Notes: generated by a model from the letters alone, not told the origin. 51,914 nt of DNA from Rhodanobacter sp. PCA2 (GCF_013620825.1 NZ_NJIC01000054.1:1-51914); one strand, 5' to 3'. Positions 8,258 through 17,599 are shown, counted from the first letter of the stretch. Made by a program: numbers and translations.

Positions 8258-9996
8258 GGGATGAGCGTAGCGCGTCGCAAATTCAGTTTGGATTCCTTCC
8301 TCAGCAGACCGTTGATGTGAAGGGAGGCATATGGAAGGTCGCGTATTGGAACGACGCAATTCCCGAACATTCGGTAGATGCCAACGCTCTTCGCAAGGAG
8401 TTGTTACGAACGATCTCGCCTTGGACTCATGCTCAGACGGACAGCGGGTTTGCGGCACACCTGCGCGGTAACTACGCCCTGGAATTGCGTAAGTTGAACC
8501 GGGATCGCGGAGTAACACTCAAGCCCTTTCCCGCCATATGGATGTGTAGAGCCCCCAACTGCGGGAGGCTGCATCGACAAAAGGTCGGCAAGTGCCAGTG
8601 CGGGTCGTCCGGCAGTCGCGCGCAACTGCCTTTTGTGGGGTACCACGAATGTGGCGCGCTTCGAGAACCCCAACTGCCGATGTGCCCTGAGCACAGGCAG
8701 GTTTCCATCCAGTATCCGGGTACGTCTTCGGCACGGGATATCCGTTTCTATTGTCCTGTTTGTAAGAAGACCCTGCGCCAGGGGCTCGCGAACAACGTTC
8801 CTTGCGAGTGTGGCCACGGCCGGATGAGCTACAACGTTCATCGAGCCGCAAGCGTATACACGCCGCGCAGCGTCGTGATGGTCAACCCGCCTACAACCCA
8901 TCGAATTCAGCAACTTCGGGACGCCGGTGGGGAAGCGCGTGCACTGGAGTGGGTCCTCGACGGCATGACCGAGCGAGATGCCACCGATGCGGGTACGACG
9001 GCTGAGTCTTTGCGTCAGCAGCTCCGCGCCAACAACCTGCCTGAAGCGCTTGTAGACAGAATGGTCCAAGAAGCAATCGGCTCCGGAGCATTAGCCGGTC
9101 CGCCTACATCGCTTGAACTCGACATTCATCAGAAGGAAGTCGCCGAGGCTGAAGCCGTTCTTATGGCCATGGCTGCCGCGCAGTCGCGTATGACACTGGA
9201 GGATCTGAGGAAACGTGCCCCCCCCATCTCGCCGTCGGGCGTGCGGTACCACGAAAAATACGGGCGAGCGATCCGGACGGCAGGCATGGAAGCGGTTGAG
9301 CTATACGACCGCTTTCCAGTGATGGTCGGCCATTACGGATATACCCGTGGCGGAACCGCTCCCGGGGAGTCGACACTACGCCCCTTCAGGGACAAGAACG
9401 GGACCTACGCCGTGTATGGCGAAGTCGCCGAGACGGAAGCACTTCTGTTTAGGCTTTCACCGCTGCGCGTGTGGGATTGGATCGCTAACCGTGGTCTTGC
9501 AACGGGTGAGGCGCCTGGGACAGCACGCGAAGCCAGAGCCGCAATATTAAAGTCCGCCGACATGCCGGAATGGGGATACCAGGGAAATGAGCTTGGTTCG
9601 GCATTGCTTACAATGATCCATTCGATGGCTCACCGCACGCTTAGGATCCTCGCGGTACACGCGGGCATTGAACGTAACACACTCTCCGAAATGTTGGTGC
9701 CAAGCCACTTGGGCTTCTACATCTACGCCGCGGCAAAAGGAGACTTCGTTCTAGGAGGGTTGCAGGCAGTTTTCGAATCTGACCTCGATACATTCCTTAG
9801 GGCGCTGGTCAATGATGAGCACCGATGTGCTCTTGATCCAGGTTGTGAACGTGGAGGCGGGGCATGCACAGCATGTCTCCACATCGGAGAGCCGTCTTGT
9901 CGGCTCTTCAACCGCCACCTATCGCGAACTTCCCTCTTCGGGGCTGACGGCTATCTGCGGCCCGCAGCTTCAGTAATGGAGCGGGCTGCAGGGTGA
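8254..9996 (+). CDS. drmB: DrmB-like DUF1998 protein
   Basis: A 580-residue DUF1998/DrmB protein, the core partner of DrmA in DISARM. Cysteine clusters suggest several zinc sites: CRAPNCGRLH...CQCG near residues 94-113, CPVCKKT...CECGHG near 167-188, and the C-terminal set CALDPGCERGGGACTACLH...CRLFN near 528-554. The DUF1998 core is visible near residues 455-515 (ALLTMIHSMAHRTLRILAV, then LGFYIYAAAKGDFVLGGL). The ATG overlaps the drmA stop (ATGA), implying translational coupling. Its last 46 bases overlap the end of the convergent NERD-helicase gene on the other strand. DrmB is known from DISARM structures to help load DrmA on DNA; that role here is inferred. Confidence 0.85.
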   Translation: MRDERSASQIQFGFLPQQTVDVKGGIWKVAYWNDAIPEHSVDANALRKELLRTISPWTHAQTDSGFAAHLRGNYALELRKLNRDRGVTLKPFPAIWMCRAPNCGRLHRQKVGKCQCGSSGSRAQLPFVGYHECGALREPQLPMCPEHRQVSIQYPGTSSARDIRFYCPVCKKTLRQGLANNVPCECGHGRMSYNVHRAASVYTPRSVVMVNPPTTHRIQQLRDAGGEARALEWVLDGMTERDATDAGTTAESLRQQLRANNLPEALVDRMVQEAIGSGALAGPPTSLELDIHQKEVAEAEAVLMAMAAAQSRMTLEDLRKRAPPISPSGVRYHEKYGRAIRTAGMEAVELYDRFPVMVGHYGYTRGGTAPGESTLRPFRDKNGTYAVYGEVAETEALLFRLSPLRVWDWIANRGLATGEAPGTAREARAAILKSADMPEWGYQGNELGSALLTMIHSMAHRTLRILAVHAGIERNTLSEMLVPSHLGFYIYAAAKGDFVLGGLQAVFESDLDTFLRALVNDEHRCALDPGCERGGGACTACLHIGEPSCRLFNRHLSRTSLFGADGYLRPAASVMERAAG

Positions 9997-11585
9997 TCTG
10001 AAGGCATCAGTATCACGGCCGCTGCCCTCGCGCGACTGAGGCCGACGAAAGCGGCCACCAATCCTGAGGGCACATCGTGAGACCGGGAGAGAACGAGAAG
10101 AACAACGGGTGACTCAAGGCCCTTAAAGCGCGATACGCTTTCGCAAACAACGCCATCTCCTCCAAAGCCGACAACTGGTTGTTCACCGACATAGGCGTTT
10201 CGGAGCCGTTCTGCAAGGCGAGGTTCGTCGACGAGGATCGTGAGCTCTGATGCTTCGACTTCTTGGTCTTCCATCAAACGTTGACTCAGCTCCAGCACTA
10301 AGGATGCCAGGTCGTCCCCTGGTCCGTAAGTGATCGTGATCACCGGAGCTCCTTCAGCAGCACCTGGCGGCGAAGCGGTTCCGAAGATCGCATTCATGCA
10401 ACGAACAATCGGCGCTGAGTTTCGGCAGTTGTCAGATAGCTCTAGCTCTCCGAAGTGCTTCAAGCCACTGTGCCAGTCGCGACGCCAGAGTTCCTGGCGG
10501 TCGTCGGCAAACACGTACATCGGGCCGTGTTCCGGATCGGACAGCCCCGCTGAGAGCGTCTTGAACCAGAGAGGAGAGAAGTCCTGGCCCTCATCAACGA
10601 TTACAGCATCGTAAACACCGCTCTTGGCGGCAAAGGTGGCTTCCAGCTCTTTGGCGGCCTCGACGTCCCACCAGCTTTGATCCGGCACTGAAGGAGTCGT
10701 CATACCGGCTTGCCGCAAAGCCGAAGTACAGAGGTGATGAAAAGTAGAGACCTCCACTCCAAGGCAGCTGGCAAGATGGTGCCGGATCACACGCGACAGC
10801 AATTCGTTGTAGCAGACCATCAGAACCCGCGCCCCTTGCTCCGAAAGAAGGCGAGCTCGTTCGATAGCCAGCAGCGTTTTACCTGTACCGGGCCCTCCTG
10901 ATACCAACAGTCTGGAAACGGCCCGGAGTCTGGCGAAGCCCCGTTGCTGCGACTCGGTAAGCCGCACGATCTCGGCCTCCGTTTTCCGGAGGCCTATACT
11001 GAGAGTGCGTTCGATGGTCACGGTTGGCGCCAATAGGGTGACCAAGCGGTCGAGTTGGCCTGAGGAGAACGGCCGGGACGCACCCCAATGTCTGAAGACG
11101 CGGAGTAGCGCCTCTTCGATGGCCGTGAGGTCGCTTGAAAATAAAGTGATTTCCGGGGTGGCCACTGGCCCGAGACAGACGTGCGTCTCTACATCAGGAA
11201 AGGCTACTGCATGAACAATCGGTATTTGTGCCAGGGACTGGTCGAACGATGAGAGAAACGCCAACAACGCGTGCTTAGAGTGAGTAGCTTGAACGTACGG
11301 ATTCTTGATGGCGTGACTATGGCCGTGCCGGTCTACGGAGGTCCAGCGACCGTCCTCGATGACGATTCCTCCTCCCTTTACTTCAAGGACGACAAGGCCG
11401 TGCTTACGGTGAGCGACCAGGAAGTCTGCTTCACCGTCACCTTGGCGGCCTGCGCGCAGCGACTGCCAACGGACTGAATGAAAGACGATCCAATCGTCGC
11501 TTAGTCGTGCCAAAGCACCGAGCACCTCCCGCTCGGACTGGGGCGGGTGGGTGGCGCCCTCGTCAAGCTTGTATACGATCGCCAT
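9951..11585 (-). CDS. NERD nuclease-UvrD/Rep-type helicase fusion
   Basis: A 544-residue fusion. Residues ~10-110 form a NERD nuclease-related domain (PD-(D/E)XK type) with GEADFLVAH near 51-59 and VVLEVKGGG near 64-72 as the likely catalytic D...ExK set. A superfamily 1 helicase follows: Walker A GGPGTGKTLLA near 228-238, Walker B AVIVDEGQDFSPLWF near 307-321, and a late SRFKGLESPVVLLV motif near 485-498. The start at 11585 (MAIVYKLDEG) is preferred because GGAGG sits 9 bases upstream; a longer frame to 11660 lacks support. It diverges from the methyltransferase gene and converges on drmB. Such proteins recur in defence islands as DNA-degrading effectors. It may supply the nuclease activity that PLD-type DrmC supplies elsewhere; this is inference. 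Confidence 0.85.
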   Translation of the reverse strand: MAIVYKLDEGATHPPQSEREVLGALARLSDDWIVFHSVRWQSLRAGRQGDGEADFLVAHRKHGLVVLEVKGGGIVIEDGRWTSVDRHGHSHAIKNPYVQATHSKHALLAFLSSFDQSLAQIPIVHAVAFPDVETHVCLGPVATPEITLFSSDLTAIEEALLRVFRHWGASRPFSSGQLDRLVTLLAPTVTIERTLSIGLRKTEAEIVRLTESQQRGFARLRAVSRLLVSGGPGTGKTLLAIERARLLSEQGARVLMVCYNELLSRVIRHHLASCLGVEVSTFHHLCTSALRQAGMTTPSVPDQSWWDVEAAKELEATFAAKSGVYDAVIVDEGQDFSPLWFKTLSAGLSDPEHGPMYVFADDRQELWRRDWHSGLKHFGELELSDNCRNSAPIVRCMNAIFGTASPPGAAEGAPVITITYGPGDDLASLVLELSQRLMEDQEVEASELTILVDEPRLAERLRNAYVGEQPVVGFGGDGVVCESVSRFKGLESPVVLLVLSRSHDVPSGLVAAFVGLSRARAAAVILMPSDHPAARSITEAAGRR

Positions 11586-11672
11586 CCGTAGTCGCCTCCC
11601 CCTCGAGATTTTGTTCGGGATAGGGTAGCCTTTTTGCCAGCAACCTGAAGGCGCCAGCATCTCTCTTACGAC

Positions 11673-12728
11673 ATGGAAAACCCTCGCATCAAGGCAGTGG
11701 ATCTATTTTGTGGTGCGGGTGGCCTGACACATGGCCTCGCGAGCGCTGGTGTTGACGTGCGCGTCGGCGTCGATCTCGACCCGGACTGTCGATTCCCTTA
11801 CGAAGCCAATAACGCGGCTTCGTTCATGTGTGCCGACGTAAGGGCGTTGTCCGGAAGGCACTTCAGCAGCTTTCTAGAAGGTGCTGAGCTGACTCTTCTT
11901 GCTGGTTGCGCGCCATGCCAGCCGTTCTCTACATACAGTCAAGCTCGTGATCCGAAAGCCAGCAGTGACTGGGGCATGCTCCTTGAGTTCGGCCGACTGG
12001 TTTCCGAAGTGAAGCCAGACCTCGTAACAATGGAGAACGTGCCACAGCTTGCAGACAACGACGTGTTTAGAGACTTCGTCGCTAAGCTTGAGGGATATCA
12101 CACATGGTGCGGCGTCGTAGACTGCGCAGAATATGGTGTGCCGCAGCGGAGGCGCCGACTCGTGCTACTCGCGTCACGACTCGGCGAAATTTCGCTGCTC
12201 TCTCCGCAAGAGGTCGGCGCCCGCCGACGGACGGTGCGGTCGGCAATAGCTGATATGCCGTCGCTCGCTGCTGGAACGTCGGATCCCTCCGACTCTATCC
12301 ATGCTGCGGCAGGTATGTCCGAGTTGAACCTCAAGCGAATCCGGGCATCGCTGCCTGGAGGCAGCTGGCGTGACTGGCCGAAGTCCTTGCGCGCAAGTTG
12401 TCACCATAGGTCGACGGGTACTGGCTACGGGGCCGTTTACGGGCGCATGGAGTGGGGACGGCCCGCTCCAACAATGACGACCTTGTGCCATGGATTTGGC
12501 AACGGGCGCTTCGGCCACCCTGAACAAGATCGGGCGATAAGTCTTAGGGAGGCTGCGATTCTGCAATCCTTCCCAAAGCGATATAAGTTCGTTCCTGAGG
12601 GCGAACGAGTGCGCTTCACGTCGGTGGGGCGCTTGATCGGTAACGCGGTACCCCCACGCCTCGGACAGATCATCGGACGCAGCTTCTTCTCGCACGCTCG
12701 CGCTAACCCGAAAGCCAGACGGGCTTGA
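11673..12728 (+). CDS. C5 cytosine-specific DNA methyltransferase (DrmMII-like)
   Basis: A 351-residue DNA (cytosine-5) methyltransferase with the ordered motifs: I DLFCGAGGLTHGLASAG near residues 10-26 (SAM binding), IV GCAPCQPFSTYSQ near 78-90 with the catalytic Cys, VI MENVPQL near 120-126, VIII VPQRRRRLVLLA near 157-168, and IX/X LIGNAVPPRLGQIIG near 322-336. The target recognition region lies between ~200 and 300. Class 2 DISARM uses this enzyme type to mark self DNA, and the vsr gene in the same island fits a 5mC product. It starts 87 bases from the divergent NERD-helicase start. No clear Shine-Dalgarno site precedes the ATG, so leaderless or weak initiation is possible. Confidence 0.93.
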   Translation: MENPRIKAVDLFCGAGGLTHGLASAGVDVRVGVDLDPDCRFPYEANNAASFMCADVRALSGRHFSSFLEGAELTLLAGCAPCQPFSTYSQARDPKASSDWGMLLEFGRLVSEVKPDLVTMENVPQLADNDVFRDFVAKLEGYHTWCGVVDCAEYGVPQRRRRLVLLASRLGEISLLSPQEVGARRRTVRSAIADMPSLAAGTSDPSDSIHAAAGMSELNLKRIRASLPGGSWRDWPKSLRASCHHRSTGTGYGAVYGRMEWGRPAPTMTTLCHGFGNGRFGHPEQDRAISLREAAILQSFPKRYKFVPEGERVRFTSVGRLIGNAVPPRLGQIIGRSFFSHARANPKARRA

Positions 12729-13193
12729 CCTCTAGCCCGTCGTGGAGCACTACGAAGTTCTCTAGTTCGTGACTCTACGGATCACTGATGGTGCCCGGTT
12801 TGGGTTAAAGCTAGAGTGCCAAAGGTATTAGGCACCCCCCGCGCCCTCGCGTGCGTCCGTACTGCGTTGCGCCGGAGAGGATGACCATGATGCGACGTCG
12901 CTGTCGACCATCTCTTCGTGAGTGGAACATAGCGGTTGACCTCAGCCGGTTCGTCATCTTGTATAGCAAACCCAACCAAAGGTTGCTCTGCGCGTGACGT
13001 ATGCCCGCTATGGAGCCCAAGCGAAAACCTGTGCGGAAAGCCATAGTTTGGCCGAAGGGTACCTGCGAGCATCCAATAGCCGGCAGTCAATATATGCTTT
13101 ACGGTCGTGGACAAGTACGCAACAAGACAAATCGCTCGTATGGTCAAATTTGTTGCCGACCGAAATACTGAAATTACCTTTCCGTCATTTTAT
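12729..13193 (+). other. Non-coding stretch between methyltransferase and winged-helix gene
   Basis: I see no credible gene in these 465 bases. Frames open here have no recognisable protein features. The stretch holds one copy of the 10-base motif CAAACTATGG (13041-13050, minus orientation) and one copy of a 32-base direct repeat (13079-13110), both of which recur between 14713 and 14874. Confidence 0.6.
13079..13110 (+). repeat. 32-base direct repeat, copy A
   Basis: It begins GCCGGCAGTCAA, contains GCTTTACGGT and ends GG. It matches 14713-14744 at 26 of 32 positions in the same orientation. The two copies flank the winged-helix gene and the small membrane protein gene. Possible recombination or binding sites; function unknown. 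Confidence 0.6.
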
Positions 13194-13901
13194 TCAGAAA
13201 GGCACATCGTCCGCGGTCGGCGGCTTTGGTTGCGTTGTTTGTCTCGCTGTTGAGGCGGCTTGATCCATCGGGTCAGCTCGACGATTTCCGACGAAGTCAC
13301 CAAGCAAAGCGTAGAAGTTGACGGGGTGTCCACCGGACGCCGATGACTTTTCACCCATGTGAACATGAACAAGCCGATGGTTCACCAAGTGATCTATGCC
13401 TTGGCGTACATATCGAGCTTGCATTCCGCAGTATTCGCGAATCTTCTGATGGGCAATTCTCGCTATGTTGGTTGAATTGTTTCGGAGAGCAAGAAGCAAA
13501 ATGAGAATTTTTATTGCGCTAAGAGCAGATTCACCTCGATTTGGAAGTTGCCCAAGTGCGCCCCGAACCTGCTCGGGAACCTTAGTGAACGGCGCATTCG
13601 AAGTTCCTTCGAAGCCGGTCAATGTATATCGATAGGTGCGACGTGTTCGGTCGACGAGAACCAAGCCAGCATCTTCAAGAATGGCGATTCCATGAACCAC
13701 CATAGGTCTTGAGCATCCTGTCATAAGTTCAAAGCTGGTGAGCGAGATATCTGTCGATTTCGTTTTGAAATCCAAGACGGACGCAATTGCCAGATAGCAC
13801 TTGAGCGCCGCCACGTGCTTTCCGGTCGTAGACCCAGCTTTAAACCGGTTCAACCCACCTTCGCGGAAGACCCAGGCGGGCGGGAAATGTCCCCAGCTCA
13901 T
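13194..13901 (-). CDS. Tandem winged-helix DNA-binding protein
   Basis: A 235-residue protein with two predicted winged helix-turn-helix units. The first spans about residues 28-97 (helical KHVAALKCYLAIASVL, then DISLTSFELMTGCSRPMVVHGI, then wing-like VLVDRTRRTYRYTLTGF). The second spans about 122-195 (ALSAIKILILLLALRN, IREYCGMQARYVRQGIDHL, then VHVHMGE). The C-terminus is polar, Gln/Pro-rich and probably disordered. Tandem winged helices occur in plasmid/phage replication initiators and in transcription regulators; I cannot choose between them. The start overlaps the stop of the upstream 50-residue membrane gene by ATGA. Repeats on both sides could be its binding sites. No family name recognised. 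Confidence 0.65.
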   Translation of the reverse strand: MSWGHFPPAWVFREGGLNRFKAGSTTGKHVAALKCYLAIASVLDFKTKSTDISLTSFELMTGCSRPMVVHGIAILEDAGLVLVDRTRRTYRYTLTGFEGTSNAPFTKVPEQVRGALGQLPNRGESALSAIKILILLLALRNNSTNIARIAHQKIREYCGMQARYVRQGIDHLVNHRLVHVHMGEKSSASGGHPVNFYALLGDFVGNRRADPMDQAASTARQTTQPKPPTADDVPF

Positions 13902-14050
13902 TGGTCACCCCTCTTCTTCTTACGCGTGACAACTCTGCCGACGACGTCCAGTGCTTTCCAGGCGACTAGCAGGGCCAAGACACAAACGATGGCCAGAGCG
14001 GCCTCAGGCTTATCGTTGCTCACCATGGACAGGATTTCGTTCATCGGCAT
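13898..14050 (-). CDS. Small single-pass membrane protein upstream of winged-helix gene
   Basis: A 50-residue frame starting MPMNEILSMVSNDKPE. A clear hydrophobic helix follows (residues ~17-34, AALAIVCVLALLVAWKAL) and then a basic tail ending RKKKRGDQ, as in single-pass inner-membrane proteins with the C-terminus in the cytoplasm. Its TGA overlaps the ATG of the winged-helix gene in the classic ATGA form, which strongly suggests a real, translationally coupled gene. The start could also be the Met at residue 3; no strong ribosome site is visible for either. No family recognised. It might tether or signal to the downstream DNA-binding protein, but this is a guess. Confidence 0.65.
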   Translation of the reverse strand: MPMNEILSMVSNDKPEAALAIVCVLALLVAWKALDVVGRVVTRKKKRGDQ

Positions 14051-14180
14051 GACCAGGGTTGTTGTAATGGACGCACCCTAGGGTATCTACGGCGATGCAT
14101 CTAGATTGAACACTATCATGTCGCAACAATAAATATTAATAAAAACAATGTTTTATGTGAAAATACACCATCCATAGATA

Positions 14181-14227
14181 GTAAATGGCACAACCAATTT
14201 GGTCATAAAAGGCGGCCTGCCATTTAC
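14181..14227. repeat. Perfect 10-base inverted repeat, possible transposase-binding site
   Basis: GTAAATGGCA at 14181-14190 faces its exact complement TGCCATTTAC at 14218-14227. A smaller palindrome, ACCAATTTGGT, lies inside. A related GCGACATTTACC follows at 14271-14282. The (T)AAATGNC pattern recalls the short repeated TnsB/TniA sites at ends of Tn7-like elements; that link is inferred. Confidence 0.5.
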
Positions 14228-14712
14228 CATTCGATGGGTTTTTACGGTGCATCGAAACTCGGCTGTGTAAGCGACATTTACCCTCAAGCCGCTGCGTGGG
14301 GCTGGTTAGACGCCTGAATGCTCGACATCGAGCGTAGATCGCATGTGGTTGGTTGAGGGTGGCACGCCTCTGCTTACGACGATCAGCTGCCTGGTTTCGA
14401 GTCAGTGGCCTCGAACATCATTGGAACAAGGCGCCGGATTTCCGGCCGTCATCGCAGGTTTGGCAGCGCTGTTCGCGGTTTCTAGGCACTGCGGATGGCT
14501 GCGCCGGCGCCACAGATGAGGGGGCTGCTCAGCCGCTCATCACGGCTGGTCTATACCGCACGCTTATAGGCGCAGAACAATCAGATATGCCGCAGGAATT
14601 TCTGGTTCGGATCGCCCCGGCAGCACCTGCGATGCTGCCCACCGCTTCGGCGTTGCCGGCAAAGCTGTAACAGTGCCTGATCGATGGCGCCAGCGTGGCT
14701 ATAGGCACGCTG

Positions 14713-14744
14713 GCCGGCAGTCAAACTACGCTTTACGGTTACGG
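14713..14744 (+). repeat. 32-base direct repeat, copy B
   Basis: Second copy of the repeat at 13079-13110 (26 of 32 bases identical, same orientation). It lies 168 bases before the tRNA end, followed by three CAAACTATGG-type motifs. Confidence 0.6.
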
Positions 14745-14823
14745 CCATTTTGTGGTTTCAAGCACAAACCCCTTATCGCTAGCGACAAGCACCTGGCCAC
14801 GACTGGCTATGGCCGAAGCAGCA

Positions 14824-14874
14824 AACTATGGTTCCGAAAAACCATAGTTCGTTCTTTCCGCTCAAACTATGGTT
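14824..14874. repeat. Three AACTATGGTT motifs beside the tRNA
   Basis: AACTATGGTT occurs at 14824-14833, inverted (AACCATAGTT) at 14840-14849, and again at 14865-14874. The first two form a hairpin with a 6-base loop. A fourth related copy, CCATAGTTTG, is at 13041-13050. Such clusters next to a tRNA 3' end suggest arm-type recombinase or regulator binding sites. Confidence 0.55.
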
Positions 14875-14911
14875 TCCCGAACAAACACCATGTGGTTTGC
14901 AGCTGGCTGAA

Positions 14912-14984
<73 letters not shown>

Positions 14985-15115
14985 GTCGTGGCTGCGCGGG
15001 GCAGTGCGGCATGGTAGCGGCGGGGGGCGCGGGCGTCGAGCGCGCGGGGCTGCTGACAGAACGTTGTCAGTGGGTGGGCATAGTCTGGCGGCTCCATCCC
15101 CCTGGAGACACCCGC

Positions 15116-15487
15116 ATGAATACCGAAGCCGTGGCGAAACGATTGGTCGAGCTGTGCCGCAAGGGCGAATTCGAGCAGGCGCAGCGGGAGCTGTTCGCGC
15201 AGGATGCCGTGAGCATCGAGATGCCGGGCGCGCCGTCGGGCGCGCTGGGCGATGCGAAGGGACTGGAGGCGATCTACGAGAAGGGCCGCCAGTTCGGCGC
15301 CATGGTGGAGGCGATGCACTCCAGCGAGGTGAGCGATCCGGTGGTGGCGGGCGACTGGTTCAGTCTGTCCATGGCGATGGACGTCACGTTCAAGGAGCGG
15401 GGCCGCACGCAGATGGCGGAGCTCTGCGTGTACCACGTGCGCGACGGCAAGGTGGTGAGCGAGCAGTTCTTCTACGACATGGGCTGA
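15116..15487 (+). CDS. SnoaL/NTF2-like domain protein
   Basis: A 123-residue single-domain protein of the NTF2/SnoaL fold. The N-terminal helices carry the typical 'F..A..ELFAQDAVSIEMPG' run at residues ~18-40, then the FGAMVEAMHSSEVSDPVVAGDWFSLSMAMDVTF strands at ~62-95, and a final YHVRDGKVVSEQFFYD strand at ~106-121. Members are small stress-related or polyketide-cyclase-like proteins; the ligand cannot be read from sequence. The ATG at 15116 is chosen because GGAG at 15104-15107 is 8 bases upstream; a longer frame exists but runs through non-protein-like sequence. It stands alone between tRNA-Ile2 and rpoD and is followed by a strong hairpin. Confidence 0.8.
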   Translation: MNTEAVAKRLVELCRKGEFEQAQRELFAQDAVSIEMPGAPSGALGDAKGLEAIYEKGRQFGAMVEAMHSSEVSDPVVAGDWFSLSMAMDVTFKERGRTQMAELCVYHVRDGKVVSEQFFYDMG

Positions 15488-15500
15488 GCGGGCCGGATGC

Positions 15501-15528
15501 GACGACGGCCGCTTGCGCGGCCGTCGTC
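15501..15528 (+). terminator. Hairpin terminator after SnoaL-like gene
   Basis: Perfect 12-base stem GACGACGGCCGC / GCGGCCGTCGTC with a 4-base loop, 14 bases after the stop codon. Only two Ts follow, so efficiency is uncertain. It may act on both strands because rpoD converges here. Confidence 0.6.
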
Positions 15529-15543
15529 TTGCCCTCTCCCCGG

Positions 15544-15567
15544 CCCCCTCCCGCATGCGGGAGGGGG
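15544..15567. repeat. REP-like palindrome
   Basis: Loop-free 24-base palindrome of CCCCCTCCCGCA and its complement, preceded by CTCTCCCCGG. A related 'CCCCTCTCCC' hairpin is at 43531-43553. Dispersed units of this style are common between genes of Xanthomonad relatives. Confidence 0.6.
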
Positions 15568-15580
15568 GAACTCGAAGCGA

Positions 15581-17452
<1,872 letters not shown>

Positions 17453-17484
17453 TCAACGACCGCCGCAGGGTTCAAGAACCGGAC

Positions 17485-17513
17485 ATTATAGCGATGTGCT
17501 GCTTTTTTGACCA
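17485..17513 (-). promoter_or_regulatory. Sigma-70 promoter of rpoD
   Basis: On the minus strand a perfect -10 box TATAAT (17485-17490) is preceded by TGGTCA (17508-17513, 4 of 6 matches to TTGACA) with a 17-base spacer. The -10 lies 33 bases before the rpoD ATG, giving a short leader. Confidence 0.7.
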
Positions 17514-17599
17514 GTTTTCAAGTCGGAAAAGTTCACCGGGGCACACGCAAAAATCGCGCCAAATCGCGGGCTTGCGCGCCGGTTGAGGTTTCTAGCCAT

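Larger units (their letters stand above)
14051..14911 (+). other. Repeat-rich non-coding DNA between island genes and tRNA-Ile2
   Basis: No supported gene in 861 bases. The first part (14115-14170) is strikingly AT-rich and contains TGTCGC (14119) facing GCGACA (14271-14276). A 10-base perfect inverted repeat lies at 14181-14227. Related CATTTACC motifs occur at 14221 and 14275. The second half contains a repeat copy (14713-14744) and three CAAACTATGG-type motifs (14824-14874) just before the tRNA. This is where an element end would be expected, but no exact boundary or target duplication can be fixed. Confidence 0.55.

Noticed and set aside
12782-13147. 121-codon minus-strand frame in the gap after the methyltransferase
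   Set aside because: No protein-like features and no ribosome site; overlaps the repeat copies; likely chance.
14353-14670. 105-codon plus-strand frame before the tRNA
   Set aside because: Irregular composition and no recognisable motif or ribosome site; treated as non-coding.
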